Shown: positions 1 through 5,859 of the stretch, one piece after another
Layout of the letters: the number at the start of each line of letters is the position of its first letter
How positions within the stretch are numbered: position 1 is the stretch's first letter
From: an uncultured Collinsella sp.
GTDB taxonomy: Bacteria > Actinomycetota > Coriobacteriia > Coriobacteriales > Coriobacteriaceae
Direction: 5' to 3'
Assembly: GCA_900552155.1 (NCBI GenBank)
Contig: URYU01000052.1
Coordinates: forward strand, 1-11,155
DNA: 11,155 bases
Notes under the pieces: generated by a model
Seen by the model: only the letters and a program-made list of their open reading frames with translations
Told to the model about the DNA's origin: nothing
The model's database searches: none
Translations under genes and position numbers: made by a program

Positions 1-1872
1 GATAGACTGGCAGATCTTCTTGAGGATCGTGGTCTTGCCGGCCTTGGGCGGGGACACGATCAGGCCACGCTGACCCTTGCCGATCGGCGACACGATATCG
101 ATGGCGCGACCGGTAATGGAGTCCTTGCCGTGCTCCATGCGCAGCGGCTCGTTGGGATAGACCGGGGTGAGGTCGCCGAACTTGGGACGGTTGCGAATCT
201 GCTCGGGGTCCAGACCGTTGACGGTCGTGATTTTGGCGAGGCCGGCGCGCTTGTCGCCGCCGCGCGAAGGACGCAGCGAGCCCTCGATGACGTCGCCCGT
301 GCGCAGGCGCGCTGAGCGGATGAGGTAGGCGGGCACGAAGGCGTCGTCGTTGGACTTCATGTAGCCATGGGCGTGGATGATGCCGGAGCTGTCCGGGCGA
401 ATCTGCAGAATGCCCTTGATGTCGCGGAAGCCCTCTGCCTTCGCGGCGGTGACGTAGATCTCCTCGACGAGCTCGGCTTTCTTCTTGCCGGTCGTCTCAA
501 TCTCGAACTCCTTGGCCTTCTCACGCAGCTCGACGACCTTCATGGCCGCGAGCTCCTCGCGCGAAAGCGTGGGTTCGGTGGGGGCGGCATTACGCTCCTT
601 ATTGCGCTGCTTGCGATCGCGCTGACGGTTGCGGCGGTCGTTGTTACGGTCGTCCTTGCGTTCGTTGCGCTCGTCATTGCGCTTGTGTTGGCGACGGTTG
701 GGGCGAGCGCCGTCTTCGCCCTCGGCGGGCGCGGCACCATCGGTTGCGGTGGCGTCAACATTGGCCGCAGCGGCGTCATTGGCCTCGGCGCCGGAATCAA
801 TCTGCGCTTCGACATCAGCCTGATGCTCGGACGCCTTGGCCTTAGCGGACTTCTTACGACCGCGCTTGGGCTTCTCGGACGCAGGCCGTTCGACGTCTTG
901 GGGCTCGGCGGCATCAGTCGATGCATCGACGGTCGTCTCGGCGGAATCCTCGGACGCACCCTTCTTGGCAGTCTTGGCCTTGGACGTGCGCTTAGCAGCA
1001 GTACGATGGCTGCGACCAGGACGGACGTCGGCGGGCTCGACATCGGCAGAAACGGCCTCGACAGTCGTAGCATCCTGGACGGGTGCATCGGCAGCGGTTG
1101 CAGACTCGGCGGTCGCCGCAGCATCCCGAGCGGCTGCAGCTGCGGCTGCGGCCTTCTCTGCCTCGACGAAGGCCTTGGGCTTGCGACCGCGACGGTGCGG
1201 GCGCAAAGCCGGATCGACAACGGGAACTTCGCTGGCCTCGACAGGCGCAGCGGGCTCAGCAGGCGATGCGCCCTCCCCTGCCGCGGAACGAACCGAAGCC
1301 TCGGTGAGCTCGGGGGTTACCTGTTCAGCAACCTGCTCGGCCTTAGCAGCCGTGCGACGGCGTGTGCGCGGCGCCGGCTTCTCGGTCGGCAGGTCGGCGG
1401 CAGGCGGCTCGGTGGCGGCTGGCGGCTCGGGCTCAGACGGAGCTGCTAGCGCGGTCAGAGCCGCGGCCTCGCGCGCGGCAGCACGACGGCGGGCGCGCAC
1501 CACCTGAGCCTCGCTAATCTGCGCCATCGCACGCGCCTGCGCGACCTCATCGGAAATCGGCGCCGAGGAGTCAGCCGCAACGGTGCGCTTGGCGCGAGTC
1601 GTGCGCGTGGTGCGGCGCTTGGGCTTGGCGACCTCCTCGCCGTCAGCGGCAGACTTGGCCGTGCGGCGCGTGCGCTTGGGCTTTGCCGGAGCAGCCTCCT
1701 CACCAGTTGCAGGCACGGCCTTCTCAGCCGTTGCAGGCATAGGCGTCGAAGCAGCCTTAGGCGTCTCAGGAGCCGAGGCTTGCGCGGGCACCGCGACCTG
1801 GTCCGACGCAACCGGTGCAGCGGGAGCGGCCTGCGTCGTAGTTATTTCGTTTTCTTGCTGTTGATCAGACAC
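1..1872 (-). CDS. rho: Transcription termination factor Rho, 5' part, with very long N-terminal extension (3' end outside window)
   Basis: Rho is a hexameric RNA-dependent ATPase and helicase that ends transcription of untranslated RNA. 624 codons are visible. Residues 1-435 are low complexity, rich in Ala, Pro, Lys, Arg and Glu. They include KPKR blocks, two AT-hook-like cores (RGRKPK near 226, KRGRKK near 334), a run of eight Ala near 240 and an Arg/Asn/Asp-rich block at about 391-430. The conserved part then begins: a Rho_N helical domain (about 436-480), the cold-shock-like RNA-binding domain (about 486-560), and SPIGKGQRGLIV followed by Walker A PPKAGKTT (608-615). In E. coli Rho the Walker A lysine is residue 184; here it is 613, so the extension adds about 430 residues. 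The start is a GTG at 1870-1872; an in-frame TGA lies four codons upstream, so the frame cannot begin earlier. The ribosome site is weak (GAAAG). Walker B, Q- and R-loops lie beyond the window. Confidence 0.95.
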   Translation of the reverse strand, partial: MSDQQQENEITTTQAAPAAPVASDQVAVPAQASAPETPKAASTPMPATAEKAVPATGEEAAPAKPKRTRRTAKSAADGEEVAKPKRRTTRTTRAKRTVAADSSAPISDEVAQARAMAQISEAQVVRARRRAAAREAAALTALAAPSEPEPPAATEPPAADLPTEKPAPRTRRRTAAKAEQVAEQVTPELTEASVRSAAGEGASPAEPAAPVEASEVPVVDPALRPHRRGRKPKAFVEAEKAAAAAAAARDAAATAESATAADAPVQDATTVEAVSADVEPADVRPGRSHRTAAKRTSKAKTAKKGASEDSAETTVDASTDAAEPQDVERPASEKPKRGRKKSAKAKASEHQADVEAQIDSGAEANDAAAANVDATATDGAAPAEGEDGARPNRRQHKRNDERNERKDDRNNDRRNRQRDRKQRNKERNAAPTEPTLSREELAAMKVVELREKAKEFEIETTGKKKAELVEEIYVTAAKAEGFRDIKGILQIRPDSSGIIHAHGYMKSNDDAFVPAYLIRSARLRTGDVIEGSLRPSRGGDKRAGLAKITTVNGLDPEQIRNRPKFGDLTPVYPNEPLRMEHGKDSITGRAIDIVSPIGKGQRGLIVSPPKAGKTTILKKICQSI

Positions 1873-2010
1873 AGTGTTTGCTCAACTTTCTTTTCAAGCC
1901 CTGTGATCACATGCTCCCTGCATAAACCTTCAGGGCGGCTAAACAGTCTAGTTCCGTTCAAGACGACGGACATCATTGATCTGTATCGAGATGATTGCGT
2001 CAATTACGCA
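1873..2010 (-). promoter_or_regulatory. rho 5' leader with short inverted repeats
   Basis: Between the proposed promoter and the rho GTG there are three symmetric sequences: TGCGT-5-ACGCA at 1996-2010, right at the expected transcription start; CCCTG-10-CAGGG at 1916-1935; and the palindrome TGTGATCACA at 1902-1911. rho is autoregulated through its leader in several bacteria, so these may be leader hairpins or operators. No T-run follows them, so they are not intrinsic terminators. Function is not shown by the sequence. Confidence 0.3.
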
Positions 2011-2015
2011 GCGTT

Positions 2016-2043
2016 AGTGTAACACAACCGCCGCCACCTGCAA
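2016..2043 (-). promoter_or_regulatory. Candidate rho promoter
   Basis: Read on the minus strand there is an extended -10, TGtTACACT (hexamer at 2016-2021), with TTGCAG (2038-2043) 16 bases upstream as the -35. It faces rho and would give a leader of about 135 nt. The hexamers are imperfect, but the TGn extension supports the call. This is pattern reading only; no other promoter of similar quality was seen in the rho upstream region. Confidence 0.45.
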
Positions 2044-2045
2044 CT

Positions 2046-2095
2046 TAGTCATTGGGGACGTTCTTAAACGACTAGTCAAAAGGGACACTCTTTGG
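2046..2095. repeat. Intergenic REP-like sequence with GGGGAC / GGGACAC motifs
   Basis: This non-coding stretch contains GGGGAC (2054-2059), the palindrome GACTAGTC and GGGACAC in about 40 bases, plus a TAGTC...GACTA pairing. The same GGGGAC/GTGTCCCC core recurs in the intergenic hairpins at 5095-5135 and 5805-5845 and just after the iminopeptidase gene (near 8684-8692). That suggests a dispersed intergenic repeat family. It is only a motif-level resemblance; the full repeat unit cannot be defined from one window. Confidence 0.3.
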
Positions 2096-2127
2096 TTTAA
2101 CACCCACAAATCTGACTGCCTCCGCCA

Positions 2128-2277
2128 AAACTATGGCGGTTTACTACGATGAATCGCTCAACCGCGACCACTCCGAAACTTGTTGAACTAAAACCGCAGG
2201 TAGATGCCTTGCACTTTTTAGCGAAAAGCCGGCGTGGTTGGAATATCTCAATTCATCGTAGTAAACCCGCATAGTTT
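2128..2277. repeat. 150-base element with 27-base terminal inverted repeats (MITE-like or structured RNA)
   Basis: The left arm (2128-2154) and the reverse complement of the right arm (2251-2277) agree at 25 of 27 positions; only an adjacent GC/CG pair differs. Each arm carries the core GGTTTACTACGATGAAT or its near copy. Inside, CTAAAA (2188-2193) can pair with TTTTAG (2216-2221), and GCAGG (2196-2200) with CCTTGC (2207-2212, one bulge), so the whole unit can fold into a long interrupted hairpin. There is no open frame of note and no flanking target duplication. It could be a non-autonomous mobile element, a dispersed palindromic repeat or a structured transcript. It lies between the rho promoter and the argS terminator. 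Confidence 0.6.
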
Positions 2278-2321
2278 CGTATTTCCAGCAGTTCCAAATT
2301 CGTCAATACGTCGGCGTTTGC

Positions 2322-2355
2322 AAAAAAGCCCGACCTCCGTAGGAGATCGGGCTTT
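2322..2355 (-). terminator. Intrinsic terminator of argS
   Basis: Two 14-base arms (2325-2338 and 2342-2355) pair with one G-T wobble (AAGCCCGA/TCGGGCTT core) around a three-base loop. On the minus strand the stem is followed by a run of T (2327-2322). It lies 46 bases past the argS stop and is oriented to end argS transcription. Confidence 0.88.
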
Positions 2356-2400
2356 CAAGGCTTAGTTAAACCAAGTCTGTACGGTCAAATGACTCGCAGA

Positions 2401-4254
2401 TTACATCTGCTCGGGCGCGGAAACGCCAACGAGGGTGAGCACCAGGGCGAGCGTCACGCGGACGGCATCGCAAGCGGCCAGACGGGCACGCGAAAGCTCG
2501 GGGTCGACGGGACGGCCCTCGCTCGGCAGAACCTGGCAGGCAGCGTAGAAGCTGTGGAAGTCGCCGGCGAGTTCCTCGGCAAAGTGCGTCAGACGGAACG
2601 GGGCGCGGTCGCGAGCGCAGCTGGCGATGAGGTCGGTGAGCTCGTTGAGCTTACGCGAAAGGGCGAGCTCGGTCGGGTCGGTCAGCAGCGAGTAATCGAC
2701 GTTCTCACCGATGGCCTTGGCGGCGACGGCCTTCATGCCCATCTCGTCAGCCTGCTCGGGCGTAACGTCAGCGGCACGGCGCAGGATGGAGCACACGCGA
2801 GCGTGAGCGTACTGCACGTAGTACACCGGGTTGGAGTTGTCGCGCTTCTTGACGGCCTCAATATCGAAGTCGACCATCTGGTTGGAGCTCTTGGAGATGA
2901 GCGTGTAGCGGGCGGCGTCGGAGCCGACCTCGTCGACAAGCTCCTGCAGGGTCACCATGGTGCCCTTGCGCTTAGACATACGGACGGGCTTGCCGTTGCG
3001 CAGCAGGTTGACGAGCTGACCCAGCAGAACCTCAAACTTGCCAGGATAGCCAAGAGCGTCGCAGACGCAGCGGACGCGCGCGATGTAGCCGTGGTGGTCG
3101 GCACCCCAGATGGCGATGACGTGGTCGACGCGCTGGAACTTATCCCAGTGATAGGCAACGTCGGAGGCGAAGTAGGTGTACTCGCCGTCGGACTTGATCA
3201 GGACGCGGTCCTTGTCATCGCCCAGGTCGGTGGAGCGGAACCACAGGGCGCCGTCCTTGGTGTAGAGGTAGCCCATCTTGTCGAGCTTCTCAAAAGCGCG
3301 GTCGACGGCAGAGGTGCCGGCGGTCTCGCCCTCGGTGTCCTTCACATACAGCGAACGCTCGGAGTACCAACGATCGAAGTCGCAATTGACGGCGTGGCAG
3401 AGGTCGCGCATGTTGTCGACCATCTTTACGTAGCCGCGCTCGCGGAAGCTCTCCATACGCTCCTGCGGATCGGCCTCGACCCACTTATCGCCATCGGTGC
3501 GCCAGAACTCGGCAGCCTCGTCGATGATGTAGTCACCGCCATAGGAGTCCTTGCCCAGGGTCTCGGCAAAGTTGTCCTGGTACGGATGGGTCTCGGGATG
3601 CTCGTCGTTCTCGTCGGCAACAAAGGCGTCGCGGTCGGCGATCAGCAGCTTGTGAGCCTCGTCGATATCCACGCCCTGCTTGGCGATGATGTCGGCAAGC
3701 TGCATATAGCGCGTGCTGATGGAGTTGCCGAAGGTGTTCATCTGAGAGCCGTGGTCGTTGATGTAGAACTCACGCTGGATGTCGTAACCGGCGTGGTCCA
3801 TGACGCGGCAGAGCGAGTCGCCCAGCGCGGCCCAGCGGCCGTGGCCGATGTGCATGGGGCCAACGGGGTTAGCGGAAACGAACTCGACCTGGGTCTTCAA
3901 GCCGCCACCGACGTTGGACTTAGCGAAGTCCATGCCCTTCTCGCGGGCCTCGCCAAAGATTGCGTTCTTGACGGCAACGGAGAGGTAGAAGTTGATGAAG
4001 CCGGGGCCTGCGATCTCGACTTTCTCAATCGCGGGGTCCTCGGGCATATGGGCAACGATGGCCTCGGCGATCTTACGCGGGGCGCAGTGGGCCAGCTTGG
4101 CGGACTTCAGGGCCATGGTAGAGGTCCACTCGCCATGAGAAGTGTCAGCCGGTCGCTCGATAGCGCAATCGTCAAGTTCAAATGCGGAAAGGTCGCCGGC
4201 CTCCTGGGCCGCAGCAAGCGCAGCGCGTACCAGCTCTTCAATCTTCTCGGGCAT
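2401..4254 (-). CDS. argS: Arginyl-tRNA synthetase
   Basis: This class I aminoacyl-tRNA synthetase charges tRNA-Arg with arginine using ATP in the cytoplasm. The protein has 617 residues (E. coli 577). An N-terminal ArgRS additional domain (about 5-95) comes first. The catalytic Rossmann domain has the HIGH motif at 135-138 within PVGPMHIGHGRW and a KMSKS-type loop RMSKRKGT starting at R425. A C-terminal DALR anticodon-binding domain ends in SAPEQM. The start is the ATG at 4252-4254, preceded by a near-perfect AAGGAGGA site five bases away; the open frame extends further upstream, but without a comparable site. Its terminator at 2322-2355 and its own candidate promoter suggest a single-gene transcript. 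Nothing looks damaged. Confidence 0.97.
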   Translation of the reverse strand: MPEKIEELVRAALAAAQEAGDLSAFELDDCAIERPADTSHGEWTSTMALKSAKLAHCAPRKIAEAIVAHMPEDPAIEKVEIAGPGFINFYLSVAVKNAIFGEAREKGMDFAKSNVGGGLKTQVEFVSANPVGPMHIGHGRWAALGDSLCRVMDHAGYDIQREFYINDHGSQMNTFGNSISTRYMQLADIIAKQGVDIDEAHKLLIADRDAFVADENDEHPETHPYQDNFAETLGKDSYGGDYIIDEAAEFWRTDGDKWVEADPQERMESFRERGYVKMVDNMRDLCHAVNCDFDRWYSERSLYVKDTEGETAGTSAVDRAFEKLDKMGYLYTKDGALWFRSTDLGDDKDRVLIKSDGEYTYFASDVAYHWDKFQRVDHVIAIWGADHHGYIARVRCVCDALGYPGKFEVLLGQLVNLLRNGKPVRMSKRKGTMVTLQELVDEVGSDAARYTLISKSSNQMVDFDIEAVKKRDNSNPVYYVQYAHARVCSILRRAADVTPEQADEMGMKAVAAKAIGENVDYSLLTDPTELALSRKLNELTDLIASCARDRAPFRLTHFAEELAGDFHSFYAACQVLPSEGRPVDPELSRARLAACDAVRVTLALVLTLVGVSAPEQM

Positions 4255-4321
4255 AGATCCTCCTTGTGTTAAAGCCCCCGAGCTCTTGGTCACTCGTAGG
4301 GCAAAAGCCAGAGTTTGTAGC

Positions 4322-4350
4322 ACTCTATCACAAGCGACGGGCACTGTCGC
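4322..4350 (-). promoter_or_regulatory. Candidate argS promoter
   Basis: On the minus strand an extended -10, TGaTAGAGT (hexamer 4322-4327), lies 17 bases from GCGACA (4345-4350). It would give a leader of about 60 nt before the argS ATG. Both hexamers match four of six consensus positions; the assignment is tentative. Confidence 0.4.
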
Positions 4351-4370
4351 AGGGTAAAGCCAATCGATAT

Positions 4371-4530
4371 TGCATATGCACAAAATTGACTACAGCTTGT
4401 ATGGAGTCACTCAAAGATGCCGGTCTGCCTGCAGATTATGCAGGCGTTGAAAATGCATAAAGGTGTGAATGAGCTGCGTCTGTTATCGAATACTCTTACC
4501 TATCGGAGTTGTGTGCTTTTCCTGCATAAA
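4371..4530. promoter_or_regulatory. argS/CarD divergent region: palindromes and repeated TGCATAAA
   Basis: This is the middle of the 342-base gap between divergent argS and the CarD gene. It holds the palindrome TGCATATGCA (4371-4380), the inverted repeat GCCTGCA-5-TGCAGGC (4427-4445), and TGCATAAA twice (4454-4461 and 4523-4530). The same octamer occurs once more in the rho leader (1919-1926). These could be operator half-sites for a regulator shared by the divergent genes, but no known consensus is matched well enough to name one. The rest of the gap shows nothing else. Confidence 0.25.
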
Positions 4531-4538
4531 GTAAGGGT

Positions 4539-4567
4539 TTGCGCACGTCAGCGTGTTATTCTAGACA
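4539..4567 (+). promoter_or_regulatory. Weak candidate promoter for the CarD-family gene
   Basis: TTGCGC (4539-4544) and TAGACA (4562-4567) are 17 bases apart and would start transcription about 23 bases before the gene. The -10 match is poor (three of six), so this is only the best of several weak options. Confidence 0.2.
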
Positions 4568-4596
4568 TACGTAAATTCGTATAAGTTGGAGGTAGC

Positions 4597-5082
4597 ATGT
4601 TCTCAATCGGTCAACACGTCATTCATCCGGGCCAGGGAGTCTGCACCGTCGTCGGTTTTAGGGACGACACACCGCAGCCCATGCTGTTGCTCGAGACCAA
4701 GCAGGGACATGCGCAGACGATCCTCATGTACCCCGTGGCGCAGGCCGACCGTCTGCATGCCGCCATCTCCCAGCAAGATGCCGAGCACCTGCTGAGCCAC
4801 TACGACGAGCTGGAGTGCGACACCTTTACCGAGCGCAACAGCTCACTTGAGGAGACGCACTTTAAACAGCAGCTCAAGCTGGGCGCGCCCGAGACGGTCC
4901 GCGTGGCAAAGACCATGATGCACCGCATTCGCCAGGCCGAGGAAGCTGATAAAAAGCCCAGCTCCTACTACATGCGAGTACTCAAGGAAGCCAAGCGCCG
5001 CTCCATCGAGGAGTTCGCTGTGGCCTTGGGCGTCACCGAGGAGGACGCTGAAGCCCGCCTAGCCCAAGCCGCCCTCAACTAA
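4597..5082 (+). CDS. CarD/CdnL-family transcription regulator
   Basis: CarD proteins bind the RNA polymerase beta subunit and stabilise open promoter complexes. The protein has 161 residues, the usual family size. The N-terminal Tudor-like RNA-polymerase-interacting domain (about 1-60) opens with FSIGQHVIHPGQGVCTV, a typical CarD start (V-x-H-P-G-x-G). The rest (about 65-161) is predicted helical and charged, as in the DNA-contacting domain. There is no tryptophan anywhere in the protein, although characterised CarD/CdnL proteins use a conserved Trp in the C-terminal domain to wedge into the promoter minor groove, so this may be a divergent paralogue. The ATG has a strong site, GGAGGT, three bases before it. 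It is followed by a hairpin terminator. The family call is firm; the exact role is not. Confidence 0.88.
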   Translation: MFSIGQHVIHPGQGVCTVVGFRDDTPQPMLLLETKQGHAQTILMYPVAQADRLHAAISQQDAEHLLSHYDELECDTFTERNSSLEETHFKQQLKLGAPETVRVAKTMMHRIRQAEEADKKPSSYYMRVLKEAKRRSIEEFAVALGVTEEDAEARLAQAALN

Positions 5083-5094
5083 CCCAACCGCGCC

Positions 5095-5135
5095 AAAACC
5101 ACCACAAAGGGGACAGGCACCTTTGTGGTGGTTTT
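5095..5135 (+). terminator. Hairpin repeat copy 1, likely terminator of the CarD gene
   Basis: Perfect 16-base arms (AAAACCACCACAAAGG and its complement) flank a nine-base loop, GGACAGGCA. The stem ends in TTTT and starts with AAAA, so it could act in both directions. It is identical over 41 bases to the copy at 5805-5845. It begins 12 bases after the CarD stop and separates that gene from the HD-domain gene. Confidence 0.8.
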
Positions 5136-5189
5136 CTTGTTCTAGTAGTATTCATTCTTATCGATACCCACGAGCATAAGGAGTCTCTT

Positions 5190-5789
5190 ATGGCAGAGCC
5201 GCTTACCGCCGGAATCACCCGCGACCGCGCGTTCGAACTGCTCAACGAGCACAACAAGGACCCGTTCCACATCACCCATGGCGAGACGGTCGAGGGCACT
5301 ATGCGCTACTTTGCGCGCGAGTTCGACCCCGAGAACGAGGAGTTTTGGGGCATCGTCGGTCTGCTGCACGACCTGGATTGGGAGGAGCATGAGGACGACC
5401 CCATGAACCACACCATCTATGCTGCCGAGATTCTTGAGGGCGAAGGTGCGTCTCCCGAGCTCATTCACGCCATCCAGACGCACACGTCCGACTTCAACAC
5501 CTCGCTGCCCAAGCCCGAGCTGCAGATGGAAAAGATCCTGTTTGCCTGCGATGAGCTCACCGGCCTGATCGGCGCTGCAGTCATCATGCGCCCGAGCAAG
5601 AGCGTTATGGACTTTACGACCAAGTCGCTCAAGAAGAAGTTCAAGGACAAGCGCTTTGCCGCCGGCTGCTCGCGCGACGTGATTTCGCAGGGCGCCGAGA
5701 TGTTGGGCTGGGAGCTCCCCGAGCTCTTTGACCGCACCATCGCGGCCATGCAGTCCTTCGCCCCCGACCGAGATACCTTCCAGGCCTAA
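5190..5789 (+). CDS. HD-domain metal-dependent phosphohydrolase family protein
   Basis: This 199-residue soluble protein has the HD signature: H30 in ITHGETVEGTM, the H60-D61 pair in GLLHDLDWEEH, H98 in IQTHTS and D121 in FACDELTGLI. These are the residues that bind metal in the HD superfamily, which hydrolyses phosphoester bonds in nucleotides and related compounds. The substrate cannot be told from sequence. No synthetase, GGDEF or nucleotide-binding partner domain is fused. The start is the ATG after AAGGAG (spacing six). The gene stands alone between two identical hairpin repeats and ends converging on proA. No membrane segments or signal peptide are seen. Confidence 0.82.
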   Translation: MAEPLTAGITRDRAFELLNEHNKDPFHITHGETVEGTMRYFAREFDPENEEFWGIVGLLHDLDWEEHEDDPMNHTIYAAEILEGEGASPELIHAIQTHTSDFNTSLPKPELQMEKILFACDELTGLIGAAVIMRPSKSVMDFTTKSLKKKFKDKRFAAGCSRDVISQGAEMLGWELPELFDRTIAAMQSFAPDRDTFQA

Positions 5790-5804
5790 CCGTCAACGCC
5801 ACCT

Positions 5805-5845
5805 AAAACCACCACAAAGGGGACAGGCACCTTTGTGGTGGTTTT
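5805..5845. terminator. Hairpin repeat copy 2, likely bidirectional terminator between the HD gene and proA
   Basis: This is base-for-base identical to 5095-5135: 16-base perfect arms and loop GGACAGGCA, with A- and T-runs on opposite edges. It sits in the 70-base gap between the convergent HD-domain gene and proA and can serve both. On the plus strand the stem is followed by TTTTTG; on the minus strand the A-run gives a short T-run. Confidence 0.8.
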
Positions 5846-5859
5846 TGTTTGCGCGGGCG

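Noticed and set aside
367..1507. Long plus-strand open frames opposite rho
   Set aside because: They are mirror frames of the GC-rich, low-complexity Rho extension; they give Leu/Gly/Arg- or Ala/Ser-rich nonsense with no domain and no ribosome site, while the minus frame leads directly into conserved Rho domains.
1902..1911. TGTGATCACA as a CRP-type operator upstream of rho
   Set aside because: CRP sites need a six-base spacer between the TGTGA and TCACA halves; here the halves abut.
2389..4272. A 627-codon plus-strand open frame opposite argS
   Set aside because: It is the antisense of a complete, motif-bearing argS, and its translation shows no domain; long antisense frames are expected in GC-rich genes.
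4255..4383. N-terminal extension of ArgS from an ATG at 4383
   Set aside because: The ATG at 4254 has a near-perfect AAGGAGGA site, begins with a usual ArgRS N-terminus, and the extension would cover the candidate promoter.
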